Shown: piece after piece, positions 1 through 7,921 of the stretch
Position numbering within the stretch: the first letter of the stretch is position 1
How the letters are laid out: each line of letters opens with the position of its first letter
NCBI RefSeq assembly: GCF_000702885.1
Contig: NZ_JNKO01000007.1
Coordinates: 1-64,000, forward strand
Direction: 5' to 3'
Length of the DNA stretch: 64,000 nt
Source of the DNA: Oribacterium sp. P6A1
GTDB lineage: Bacteria; Bacillota; Clostridia; Lachnospirales; Lachnospiraceae
Made by a program: the position numbers and the translations under genes
Notes under the pieces: generated by a model
Seen by the model: the letters and a program-made list of their open reading frames with translations, nothing else
Told to the model about the DNA's origin: nothing
Databases searched by the model: none

Positions 1-130
1 GGATCTCCAAAGTTTAGTGGGGTTTCCCAAAGTTATTTAGGGTCAGACAGTGGGGTCTGACCCTTTTATCATGCCTTTTTATTGGGGTTTAACTTTGGGG
101 TCTGACTGTGGGGTCTGAGATTGGGGGCTG
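1..130. repeat. Left end of the IS: GGGGTCTGA subterminal array
   Basis: This noncoding 130 bp is dominated by G-rich direct repeats. Exact GGGGTCTGA copies sit at 52-60, 97-105 and 110-118, and degenerate copies (GGGGTTT, AGGGTCAGAC, GGGGGCT) fill the gaps. A block from about 88 to 125 matches the reverse complement of about 2080-2112 closely, giving a long imperfect inverted repeat internal to the tips. Confidence 0.8.
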
Positions 131-137
131 CTATTGA

Positions 138-491
138 TCAGAACCAAGTCTCTCCATCACCTCGGCTTGCTTTTTCAACCTCACGTATCCATTTCCTTGA
201 AGCCATAGGATCATGACCTCTGTAAAGTAGATTTTTATACAGCTCATAAGCCGATTCTCCGTCATAACGATCCCCCAGAGCGGAAAGGATATCTTCTTTT
301 AGAAATTCGCCATGCTCGGGACTGAGATATTTACTTAACTCATAGCGAAGACCTATGCACTGAAGTTCGAGGTATTGCTGATTCTTTACCAGTTTATCAA
401 TCAGTAAGCATAAGCTATTTATTGTTCCACAATTTTCGAAACAATCGTAGTCATCGGGCTCGATAACACTATACTTTTCATTTTTATCCAT
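138..491 (-). CDS. Small passenger protein of the ISL3-type element (unknown function)
   Basis: A 117-residue acidic protein lies between the transposase and the left IS end, starting 24 bp downstream of the transposase stop, so it is probably cotranscribed. No signal peptide, membrane segment or known catalytic motif is visible. The middle (about residues 25-85) looks helical with regular leucines, and the C-terminus is charged. Its position inside the element suggests an accessory transposition or regulatory factor, but that is inference from location. It is not recognised as a named family. Confidence 0.7.
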   Translation of the reverse strand: MDKNEKYSVIEPDDYDCFENCGTINSLCLLIDKLVKNQQYLELQCIGLRYELSKYLSPEHGEFLKEDILSALGDRYDGESAYELYKNLLYRGHDPMASRKWIREVEKASRGDGETWF

Positions 492-515
492 GTCTGATTA
501 TCCTCCAAAGCTGTT

Positions 516-1943
516 TTAATCAATGTATTCATCATCATCTTCATAGTTGTGTATCTGTATGGATGAATCTGTTCCATTAAGTACAGGACGGTTCCTCGTT
601 GCATAGAGAAATCTGTTCCTGAAATGCTCGAAGTTTTTGTATCCTCTGCCCGCGCGTTTTAAGTCCTTTACCTTTCTGTTAAGGGATTCTATAGGTCCAT
701 TGGATAATCTTGAATCATAAAGACCGCAAGGGCCATTTTTCTGAGCCATGACAAAGGAATTAAGTATAGGATCCCGAAAGTTTTTAAGAGTATGAGAGAA
801 ATCCCGAAAGATCTTTTCTTCGCAGGATCCGTACAGCTTAATGAGCTTATCAAGCTCGGTTCCGGCATTAAGGACATCTCCTGCATAATGGGTGTTAAAC
901 TGAATGTAGAGTTCTTTTAAATCACGAAGCGATCGCAGATGTGGATCGATCTTAAAAAGAGCATCTTCATAGTCATAAGTATTCATAAGGCGATGAAAGT
1001 GCTTATCGTACCTGGTATCGGAATGGTAGGTTATGTTTGCCTGGTTGGATAAAACGAGAAAACGGTATTTGGAAAGCAGATATACTTCATCGGATAAAGG
1101 CGGATAAATTCTGTCAGGGATAACGGTATCCGACTGAAGAGAGCTTAAGAAGCGCTCCCTATCCCGATCTCGATACTTCTTCAGGAGTTGTCTAAAGTAT
1201 TTATCAATGCCATTGTTCATCCATTGGATTACATGAAAAGAATCCACAACGGAGACAGCATTAGGAAAATACTTATCAACAAATCTAATGTAGGGGTTGT
1301 ACATGTCTGATATCAGGTACTTTACTCTCTTACGTTCTTCGATAGGGATGTTGGAAAAGTAAGGCTCGGTAATAGATGATTTGCGGCTTTTTAAGATATC
1401 TATGGGATCCCCGGTATGGAAGTCCTGAATTACAAGAGCGTATTTACAATCACTTTCTATTTCTGTGTGAACTTCATCTATAGAAATGATGTCAGTCAAT
1501 TCAAGTCGATCCAGCTTTACGTAACGATCAAATATTTCGTTAACGTGAGTATCTGAAGTGTTGAAACGCTTTGCGATGGATGCAGATGTTTCGTTCAGAT
1601 CACGAAAAGCGTGAACAATGAGCATGTCAGTAGCGTTGCTTTGACGGCGGTTTTTATCAACAAATTTAAAATTTTCATTTGTTTCAAACCGACAGTCATT
1701 ATTGATGCATCTCCAGCGGCGCTGCTTTAATAGTAAGATAAGGGAATAACCGTCCTGGAGAATAGGGTGAAGTACCTTACGAGTCCTGATACCTCGCGAG
1801 TGCATACGGAAACCGCACAAAGGACAGAAAGACTGCTTTGCAGAAGTTTCCAAGGTGATTAATTTAGTGGCTCCTTCGACAGTGATATCAGTAATGGTGA
1901 CATCATTATCTTCAAGATCCAGTAAGTCTGTTATACTGTTCAT
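516..1943 (-). CDS. ISL3-family DDE transposase
   Basis: A 475-residue transposase that would cut and join the ends of the surrounding element. The N-terminal region has a zinc-binding CPLC motif followed by a DNA-binding segment. A second Cys pair lies in the CINNDC segment near residue 80. The catalytic core shows ISIDEVH (first Asp), VVDSFH (second Asp) and, near the C-terminus, SNGPIESLN with the catalytic Glu. The length is in the normal range for ISL3 transposases. The start is set by an AGGAGG-like site just upstream (CAGGAGGTTAC before ATG at 1943). The frame is intact, so the element may be active. Confidence 0.9.
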   Translation of the reverse strand: MNSITDLLDLEDNDVTITDITVEGATKLITLETSAKQSFCPLCGFRMHSRGIRTRKVLHPILQDGYSLILLLKQRRWRCINNDCRFETNENFKFVDKNRRQSNATDMLIVHAFRDLNETSASIAKRFNTSDTHVNEIFDRYVKLDRLELTDIISIDEVHTEIESDCKYALVIQDFHTGDPIDILKSRKSSITEPYFSNIPIEERKRVKYLISDMYNPYIRFVDKYFPNAVSVVDSFHVIQWMNNGIDKYFRQLLKKYRDRDRERFLSSLQSDTVIPDRIYPPLSDEVYLLSKYRFLVLSNQANITYHSDTRYDKHFHRLMNTYDYEDALFKIDPHLRSLRDLKELYIQFNTHYAGDVLNAGTELDKLIKLYGSCEEKIFRDFSHTLKNFRDPILNSFVMAQKNGPCGLYDSRLSNGPIESLNRKVKDLKRAGRGYKNFEHFRNRFLYATRNRPVLNGTDSSIQIHNYEDDDEYID

Positions 1944-2018
1944 GTAACCTCCTGTTTATTGAATTTTTGAGCAAATCCAATGATAGATCCGGGAGGTAGT
2001 GGGCGCAAGACGCCAAAA

Positions 2019-2056
2019 AGAAGAGGAGGTCTCTAAAAACAGAGATCTTCTCTTCT
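2019..2056. other. Nested hairpin upstream of the transposase
   Basis: AGAAGAG (2019-2025) pairs with CTCTTCT (2050-2056), and inside it TCTCT (2030-2034) pairs with AGAGA (2041-2045). It lies between the right IS end and the transposase start. Several IS elements use such hairpins to hide the transposase start from read-through transcripts; that role is inferred here. Confidence 0.5.
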
Positions 2057-2079
2057 TATAAATTTAATTAAAAAACGTA

Positions 2080-2176
2080 TTTCAGACCCCAATCTCAGAC
2101 CCCAAAGTTAGACCCTAAACATTGACCCCAATGTTAGCCCCCATTGAAGTCAGACCCCAAACAACTTTGGAGACCC
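2080..2176. repeat. Right end of the IS: inverted TCAGACCCC array
   Basis: Exact copies of TCAGACCCC at 2082-2090, 2095-2103 and 2150-2158, plus degenerate copies, form the mirror image of the left array. The outermost AACTTTGGAGACCC (2163-2176) is the right terminal inverted repeat. Confidence 0.8.
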
Positions 2177-2452
2177 AAGATTTGCTGCTTCCCACTTATT
2201 TTTTTTGAATTAAAGAAATCAACGCACTAATATTAAGCCGAATTCTATCCCAAACTCCGGTGATTTTGCAGACTATATAGTATTTACAGAAGGATGTTTC
2301 GCAATACATGAATTAAGACTTGTGCTGCATGTAAACATTGAGAGAAATCTCTCTGTTTACATGCTCTTTTTATGACACGACACAACGCCGACGGATTAGT
2401 CATATATCCTATGATAAACTGCGATACAAACACAAACAAGGAGGAACCAGCT

Positions 2453-3154
2453 ATGGTGTATCGTATAACAGTTGACGGGAAGAAAAAATACGCTGAGGCT
2501 TCTATCAGAGAGTACAGCATTGAAGCAGATAATCTGGCACGGGAATATATTATAAGACATTTCATTGAGGATGAAAAAGCAACAGAGATATTTTTTGATA
2601 ACTCTAAAAAAGAAAACCAGGAACTTCATGAAAAAGCAAAGGAGTTCTACAACGAACTTCGTAGTTTTAGAATACTATTGAATAACCTTCCAAAGGATAA
2701 GCCGTGGGGTGTAAATGAAATGTTTATACTGATTCCACAGCTTCTGAAGATTTATGCCCTTTCAATGAGTTTGCCGGATCCGGAATGTATGGAAAAATCT
2801 GAATCTGAAAAAGCAAACTTTTTTCAGTGCAAAGATGTCCGACTTGAGGATTCTATTTTATGGTACGGGATGATAACACCTTATGGTGATGATGATGATG
2901 TAGGAAATGAAACTTTTGGAGAAGATTTTACTGCATTTATGTCGGTTCTTGAAGAAGGTATAGGAGCGTATGAAGCCGGTCTTATCTGTAAGGCCGTATT
3001 CATTTGGAGATATTATCTTTTGACTGATTATGGTAGCCGTATCAGAAATGCTATGAATGCAATGTGTGAGACATGGAAAGAAACCTCAAAAACAAAGAAA
3101 AGAATTTACTGGGACGAGAGTAAAGACTGCTGTAAAAAGATGGAATACCATTAA
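2453..3154 (+). CDS. Hypothetical protein, 233 aa
   Basis: The start is set at 2453 because AAGGAGG lies 9 bases upstream (2439-2445); an in-frame ATG at 2372 has no such site. The protein is soluble-looking, rich in Glu and Lys, with no signal peptide or membrane segment. It has an N-terminal segment resembling a short beta hairpin (about residues 1-15), then mostly helices, and an acidic run of four Asp near residue 145. It is not a family I recognise. It lies directly beside an insertion sequence and upstream of an AAA-ATPase/nuclease-like gene, so this is probably a variable part of the genome. Confidence 0.75.
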   Translation: MVYRITVDGKKKYAEASIREYSIEADNLAREYIIRHFIEDEKATEIFFDNSKKENQELHEKAKEFYNELRSFRILLNNLPKDKPWGVNEMFILIPQLLKIYALSMSLPDPECMEKSESEKANFFQCKDVRLEDSILWYGMITPYGDDDDVGNETFGEDFTAFMSVLEEGIGAYEAGLICKAVFIWRYYLLTDYGSRIRNAMNAMCETWKETSKTKKRIYWDESKDCCKKMEYH

Positions 3155-3341
3155 ATGTATAACGACCTCATTGTAGATTTGAGTCGGACCAGATCCTGTG
3201 ATTTAAATAATGATGGCTAGAAAACAATCATGAATACGCATAAACTATTTCTGAATGGTGCTTCATGTTAGCTGATGATAGAGATCCTTTGGAGTGATTC
3301 TATGGCAAAAAACGTGCAATAGAAAAAGCGAAAACCGTCTC

Positions 3342-3376
3342 GATTGTTATTATAGATTACAACAATCTCTTTTTTA
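3342..3376 (+). terminator. Rho-independent terminator
   Basis: GATTGTT (3342-3348) pairs with AACAATC (3361-3367), followed by a run of T from 3369. It probably ends transcription from the 2453-3154 gene, about 190 bp past its stop. The 296 bp between the two genes holds no other gene that I can support. Confidence 0.6.
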
Positions 3377-3388
3377 TATCCATGTAGC

Positions 3389-3417
3389 TTAACTGACACT
3401 GATTTTTCTGATAAAAT
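3389..3417 (+). promoter_or_regulatory. Candidate promoter of the AAA-ATPase-like gene
   Basis: TTAACT (3389-3394) and TAAAAT (3412-3417) are spaced by 17 bp, just after the upstream terminator and about 30 bp before the start codon. Confidence 0.45.
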
Positions 3418-3450
3418 CGGAATTGACCAACAGTTATCGGAGGGTTTTCC

Positions 3451-5214
3451 ATGAAAAAAATCGGGATAGGTTATGAGTTTTACAAAAGAATGATTGATGA
3501 CAACTGTTATTACGTTGATAAGACTCTTCTTATAAGAGATGTTTATGAGAAAGGGGGAACTGTTACCCTTTTTACACGTCCCAGAAGATTTGGAAAAACA
3601 CTTGCGCTTTCAACCCTTCAGACTTTCCTTGAAGATGAGAGGAATAGACAGGGAAACAGGATTGATAACAGCAGATATTTTGAGAATAAGAAAATAATGC
3701 TGGAAGGTTCCGATGATATCAAGTCCAGAATGGGACAGTACCCGGTCATAAATCTGTCACTGAAATCCGGAAAACAAAGTGACTTTTACAATTCCTTTAT
3801 GATATTGCGGAAGACTATTATAGATGAATATAGCAGACATTCATACATAATTAATTCAGATAAACTTGATGACAGAGATAAAAATGAGTTTTCAAGCCTT
3901 TTGAATGGTGAGGAAGATTGGCGCATATTAGAGAAGACATTCAAAAATGAGGCCGACAGAAAGAGGGCATTTCAGATTGAAGTGGGTAAATATGCGGTAG
4001 CACTTAAAACTCTTTCTGAACTTCTGGCAAAATACCACGGACATAAGACCGTTATTCTCATTGATGAGTATGATGTACCGCTGGAAAATTCGTATCAGCT
4101 TGGCTTTTACGATGAGATGGTCAGTTTTATAAGATCTTTGTTTGAGTCTGCACTCAAGACCAATACATCACTGGAACTGGCAGTTATAACCGGATGTCTC
4201 AGGATAAGCAAGGAAAGTATATTTACCGGTCTTAATAACCTTGAGGTTAATTCAATAAATGGTGAAGATTTTGGAGAGTATTTCGGTTTCACACAGAAAG
4301 AGACAGAAGAAATGCTTATAGAATATGGTCTTCCGGATCATATTGAGACAGTAAAGGACTGGTATGATGGATATTTATTTGGTCAGACTGAGGTTTATAA
4401 TCCCTGGAGTGTCATCAAATATGTAAAGGTTCATGTAGCCAATCCCAATAGTTTTCCAGAACCATACTGGTCCAATACATCTTCCAATTCAATCATAAAG
4501 GAAATGATCGAAGGCGCGGATGATTCCGTAAAGAATGAACTTGATACACTTATTTCCGGGGGAGCAATAGAAAAGCAGATACATGAAGACATTACTTATG
4601 GTGATATTCATGAGAGTGATGATAGCCTATGGAACTTCCTGTATTTCACAGGTTATCTGAAAAAGGTATCTGAAAGATTTGCGGATTCAACGACTTTTCT
4701 TACGATGAAAATTCCCAACAGGGAGATTGCCTATATCTATAAAAACCAGCTTCGTCAGTGGTTTGATAAAAAAATAAAAGGACTTGACTATTCGCCGCTG
4801 TATGATGCTATAAGCTCCGGAAAACCAGAAGGTATTGAGGATTTTGTAAACAGTCTTCTTGCTAAAAGTATCAGTTATTTTGATAATGACGAAAGCTTCT
4901 ACCATGGCTTTTTCTTATCACTTCTCTATGGAATGCCTGATTATTCAGTCAGGTCTAACCGGGAAGAAGGAAATGGAAGAACAGATATCGTACTCTATCC
5001 TGACAATCCAAAGGATCCGGCTTATATCTTTGAACTTAAACAGAGAAAAAAGTTCTCAGAAATGGAAGAAGGATTAAAGGAAGCGCTTGATCAGATAGTC
5101 CTGCAGAAATATGAAGACGGAATAATAGATGACGGGTATGTTGGTTCCGTGTCCTATGGAATTTGCTTTTGCAAGAAGAGATGCATTGTTGGATTACTTG
5201 ATTCCTACCAGTAA
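3451..5214 (+). CDS. AAA-ATPase-like protein with C-terminal PD-(D/E)XK nuclease-like domain
   Basis: A 587-residue protein of the two-domain type common in many copies in Bacteroidetes and Clostridia (AAA-ATPase_like followed by PDDEXK_9, names recalled). The N-terminal third has a variant P-loop RPRRFGKT at residues 43-50 and a Walker B-like VILIDEYD near residue 205. The C-terminal domain has GRTDIVLY and YIFELKQ, the spaced D and E-x-K residues of PD-(D/E)XK nucleases. The biological role of this family is not settled; mobile-element or defence links are proposed. The start has a GGAGG site (CGGAGGGTTTTCC) directly upstream. It is a single-gene unit, terminated at 5251-5290. Confidence 0.85.
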   Translation: MKKIGIGYEFYKRMIDDNCYYVDKTLLIRDVYEKGGTVTLFTRPRRFGKTLALSTLQTFLEDERNRQGNRIDNSRYFENKKIMLEGSDDIKSRMGQYPVINLSLKSGKQSDFYNSFMILRKTIIDEYSRHSYIINSDKLDDRDKNEFSSLLNGEEDWRILEKTFKNEADRKRAFQIEVGKYAVALKTLSELLAKYHGHKTVILIDEYDVPLENSYQLGFYDEMVSFIRSLFESALKTNTSLELAVITGCLRISKESIFTGLNNLEVNSINGEDFGEYFGFTQKETEEMLIEYGLPDHIETVKDWYDGYLFGQTEVYNPWSVIKYVKVHVANPNSFPEPYWSNTSSNSIIKEMIEGADDSVKNELDTLISGGAIEKQIHEDITYGDIHESDDSLWNFLYFTGYLKKVSERFADSTTFLTMKIPNREIAYIYKNQLRQWFDKKIKGLDYSPLYDAISSGKPEGIEDFVNSLLAKSISYFDNDESFYHGFFLSLLYGMPDYSVRSNREEGNGRTDIVLYPDNPKDPAYIFELKQRKKFSEMEEGLKEALDQIVLQKYEDGIIDDGYVGSVSYGICFCKKRCIVGLLDSYQ

Positions 5215-5250
5215 ACAATTTTCCTATCTGTTTTTAATTTTCGCCATCAA

Positions 5251-5290
5251 CCTTCGGGCATTTCGCCCGAAGGATTTTTATTTTGTTTTT
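5251..5290 (+). terminator. Strong rho-independent terminator
   Basis: CCTTCGGGC (5251-5259) pairs with GCCCGAAGG (5265-5273), followed by a T-rich run. It closes the AAA-ATPase-like gene. Confidence 0.85.
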
Positions 5291-5319
5291 ATATAATTTA
5301 TACATATTTTCCTAAATTC

Positions 5320-5348
5320 TTGTATTAATCCCTCTTTTTTAGTAAAAT
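5320..5348 (+). promoter_or_regulatory. Promoter of the EF-G-like gene
   Basis: TTGTAT (5320-5325) and TAAAAT (5343-5348) are separated by 17 bp. Transcription would start near 5355 and leave a leader of about 125 nt. Confidence 0.55.
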
Positions 5349-5360
5349 ACTTACATATCA

Positions 5361-5455
5361 CATACTTCGTATGCATACAGCGGATCCGGTTATCGTGAAA
5401 ATCCGGATCCCAGCGCATGATCACTTGCCTATGGCGAATATAAAAGCGACATGCG
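5361..5455 (+). ncRNA. Structured 5' leader of the EF-G-like gene
   Basis: Three hairpins follow one another in the leader: CATAC/GTATG (5361-5373), a perfect 8-bp GGATCCGG/CCGGATCC (5382-5410), and CGCATG/CATGCG (5414-5455). This is too much pairing for an ordinary untranslated region and suggests a cis-regulatory RNA. It matches no riboswitch class that I can name, and no terminator follows the last stem, so translational control would be more likely than attenuation. Confidence 0.4.
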
Positions 5456-5480
5456 TTTGAGAAGACAGGAGGTAAGACTT

Positions 5481-7574
5481 ATGAAGGTATTTGACACCGG
5501 CAACATACGTAATGTTGTTCTCTTGGGACATGGCGGCGCAGGAAAGACAACTGTAGCCGAGGCGCTTGCTTACGTAACCGGCACAACAAGCCGTATGGGC
5601 AGCATCCCTGAGGGCAACACAGTTTCAGATTTTGACAAAGAAGAAATCAAAAGAAAGTTTTCTATCTCCACATCAACCATCCCGGTTGAGTACAAGGGTG
5701 AGAGCGGAGATTTAAAGATCAATATACTCGACACTCCGGGTTACTTCGATTTCGTGGGCGAAGTAGAGGAGGCTATCTCAGTTGCCGACGCAGCCATCAT
5801 CGTTGTAAACTGTAAGGCAGGCGTAGAGCCGGGAACAGTTAAGGCATGGGATATCTGTGAGAAGTTCCATATTCCACGTATGTTCTTCGTAACCAACATG
5901 GACGATGATCATGCATCATTCCGTCAGCTGGTTCTCGATCTCGAAAAGCGTTTCGGCAGATCTGTCGCACCTTTCCAGATTCCAATCCGTGAAAATGAAA
6001 AATTCGTAGGTTTCGTAAACGTAGTTAAGATGGAAGGACGTAAGTTCACAAATCTCAACCAGTATGAAGCTGCAGAGATTCCCGACTATGTAGAGAAGAA
6101 CCTTAATATCGCAAGAAATGCCCTTCTTGAGGCAGTTGCCGAGACTTCCGACGAGTTCATGGAAAAGTATTTCGGCGGAGAAGAGTTCACTGTTGAAGAA
6201 ATCCAGACAGCCTTGAGAAAGAGCGTAAGAACCTGTGACATGGTTCCTGTACTTATGGGTTCAGGAATAAACATCCAGGGCTTCAATGTTCTTCTTCAGG
6301 TCATCGACAAGTACTTCCCTGCACCAAATGAATTCGAGACAGTAGGTGTGGACGCATCAAACGGTGAGCGTTTCACAGCAAAGTACAATTCCGATGCCAC
6401 CCTTACCGCAAAGGTTTGGAAGACCATAGCAGATCCTTTCATGGGCAAATATTCCCTCCTTAAGGTCTGCACAGGAACTCTCAAGCCAAACACCGAGGTT
6501 TACAATGTAAATAAAGAAACAGTTGAAAAGATAGGCAAGATCTATGTTCTCCGCGGAAAGGAAAATATAGAGGTTCCGGAGCTCAAGGCCGGAGATATCG
6601 GTGCCGTTGCAAAGCTCACCGTTACAGCAACAGGTGACACCATGGCTGACAGAAATGCGCCTATCATCTACCATGGTCCTCAGATTTCCAAGCCTTACAC
6701 ATACAAGGCATACCGTGCTGAGAACAAGGCCGATGAAGACAAGCTTTCAACAGCTCTTGCACGTATGATGGATGAGGATAAGACTCTTAAGGCAGTTGCA
6801 GATCCGGGAAACCGTCAGTCACTGCTTTACGGCATCGGAGATCAGCAGCTTGAAGTTGTTGCTTCCATGATCAAGGAGCGTTTCAATGTAAACATCATCC
6901 TTGAAAAGCCAAGATTCGCTTATAAGGAGACCATTAAGAAGGTTGCCAAGGTTCAGGGCAGATATAAGAAGCAGTCCGGCGGCCACGGTCAGTTCGGTGA
7001 CGTTATCATGCAGTTCGAGCCATCAGGTGATCTCGATACACCTTACATCTTTGAAGAAAAGGTATTCGGCGGTGCAGTTCCTAAGAATTATTTCCCTGCT
7101 GTTGAAAAGGGCGTTCAGGAAGGAACGGAGAAGGGACCTCTTGCAGGTTATCCTGTAGTCGGCATCAAGGCAACACTCCTTGACGGATCCTACCATCCTG
7201 TAGATTCTTCCGATATGGCATTCAAGACAGCTTCCAACATGGCATTTAAGGATGCCTTCATGAAGTGCCAGCCTGTTATCCTTGAACCTATCGCAGCAGT
7301 TAAGATCACTGTTCCTGATGCAAACACAGGTGATATAATGGGCGATATGACAAAGCGTCGCGGACGTGTTCTCGGTATGGAGTCCATCGGAAACGGCAAG
7401 CAGGTCATCCAGGCTGAGACTCCTATGTCAAGTCTCTACGGCTACTCAACAGATCTTCGTTCCATGACAGGCGGTGCCGGCGATTACGAATACGAGTTCG
7501 TAAGATACGAACAGGCTCCGGGAGATGTTCAGAAGCAGATAGTTGAAGAGAATGCCCAGGAAGCTGAGAAATAA
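5481..7574 (+). CDS. Elongation factor G-like GTPase (paralogue of FusA)
   Basis: A 697-residue five-domain translational GTPase. The P-loop GHGGAGKTT is at residues 16-24 and the G3 motif DTPG near 84. The G4 motif reads TNMD (138-141) in place of the NKMD of classical EF-G, so the Lys that stacks on guanine is missing. Domain IV starts near residue 480, with GRYKKQSGGHGQFGD matching the EF-G pattern. The sequence fits a Clostridia EF-G paralogue family rather than the fusA gene of the str operon; no rpsL, rpsG or tuf is nearby. The start at 5481 has AGGAGG 9 bases upstream; an ATG at 5451 lies within a leader hairpin and is unlikely. It is a single-gene unit. Confidence 0.85.
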   Translation: MKVFDTGNIRNVVLLGHGGAGKTTVAEALAYVTGTTSRMGSIPEGNTVSDFDKEEIKRKFSISTSTIPVEYKGESGDLKINILDTPGYFDFVGEVEEAISVADAAIIVVNCKAGVEPGTVKAWDICEKFHIPRMFFVTNMDDDHASFRQLVLDLEKRFGRSVAPFQIPIRENEKFVGFVNVVKMEGRKFTNLNQYEAAEIPDYVEKNLNIARNALLEAVAETSDEFMEKYFGGEEFTVEEIQTALRKSVRTCDMVPVLMGSGINIQGFNVLLQVIDKYFPAPNEFETVGVDASNGERFTAKYNSDATLTAKVWKTIADPFMGKYSLLKVCTGTLKPNTEVYNVNKETVEKIGKIYVLRGKENIEVPELKAGDIGAVAKLTVTATGDTMADRNAPIIYHGPQISKPYTYKAYRAENKADEDKLSTALARMMDEDKTLKAVADPGNRQSLLYGIGDQQLEVVASMIKERFNVNIILEKPRFAYKETIKKVAKVQGRYKKQSGGHGQFGDVIMQFEPSGDLDTPYIFEEKVFGGAVPKNYFPAVEKGVQEGTEKGPLAGYPVVGIKATLLDGSYHPVDSSDMAFKTASNMAFKDAFMKCQPVILEPIAAVKITVPDANTGDIMGDMTKRRGRVLGMESIGNGKQVIQAETPMSSLYGYSTDLRSMTGGAGDYEYEFVRYEQAPGDVQKQIVEENAQEAEK

Positions 7575-7607
7575 GATTTCTCTTTAAACATTACACAGTA
7601 TTCATAT

Positions 7608-7650
7608 CCCCCTGAAGGTGGCTTCCGCCACTGCAGGGGGATTTTATTGA
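7608..7650 (+). terminator. Terminator of the EF-G-like gene
   Basis: CCCCCTG (7608-7614) pairs with CAGGGGG (7634-7640), with an inner GTGGC/GCCAC stem, followed by ATTTTATT. Confidence 0.8.
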
Positions 7651-7677
7651 AAAATAATGTTATGCCCCGTAGTTTTA

Positions 7678-7697
7678 GGCAGCATTTAATTGCTGCC
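7678..7697. repeat. GGCA...TGCC intergenic palindrome, copy 1
   Basis: GGCAGCATTTAATTGCTGCC is a 20-base inverted repeat with a perfect 7-bp stem. It resembles four other intergenic palindromes in this window (20419, 26532, 48457, 50451) with an AT-rich ATTTAA core. The rest of the 347 bp gap holds the terminator upstream, the plsX promoter downstream and a leader of about 160 nt in which I see only a small AGGAC/GTCCT hairpin. Confidence 0.6.
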
Positions 7698-7726
7698 GAT
7701 ACATCTCCTGTCATACCCATAAAAAC

Positions 7727-7755
7727 TTGACTCGAAACTTTTGCCATATTAGAAT
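7727..7755 (+). promoter_or_regulatory. Promoter of the plsX operon
   Basis: TTGACT (7727-7732) and TAGAAT (7750-7755) are separated by 17 bp. It lies about 165 bp before plsX, so the mRNA has a long leader. Confidence 0.6.
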
Positions 7756-7921
7756 ATCGAAGTATGTATAAGGCAGGACTATGTCCTCACGCCAAAAGTC
7801 TGTTAATTACAGCTTTAAAAAGAGATATAATTCTGCACTGCATATAAACCTGATTTAAAGATGACATACATATAACAGATATTCAGATCTGTTTTTTACA
7901 TGTCACTCGGATAGGAGCACA

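Larger units (their letters stand above)
1..2176. mobile_element. ISL3-type insertion sequence with subterminal repeat arrays
   Basis: The element carries an ISL3-type transposase and a small passenger ORF, both on the minus strand. Position 1 begins GGATCTCCAAAGTT, and 2163-2176 is its inverted counterpart AACTTTGGAGACCC, a 13/14 match, so the element probably ends near 2176. The left end may start a few bases before the window. Inside each tip are three exact copies of a 9-mer: GGGGTCTGA at 52, 97 and 110, and its complement TCAGACCCC at 2082, 2095 and 2150, plus several degenerate copies. Such arrays are probably transposase binding sites. The target duplication cannot be checked because the left flank is outside the window. 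Confidence 0.8.

Noticed and set aside
1-2180. CRISPR array reading of the GGGGTCTGA repeats
   Set aside because: Repeats are short, irregularly spaced and mirror each other at the two ends of a transposase unit, so they are IS ends.
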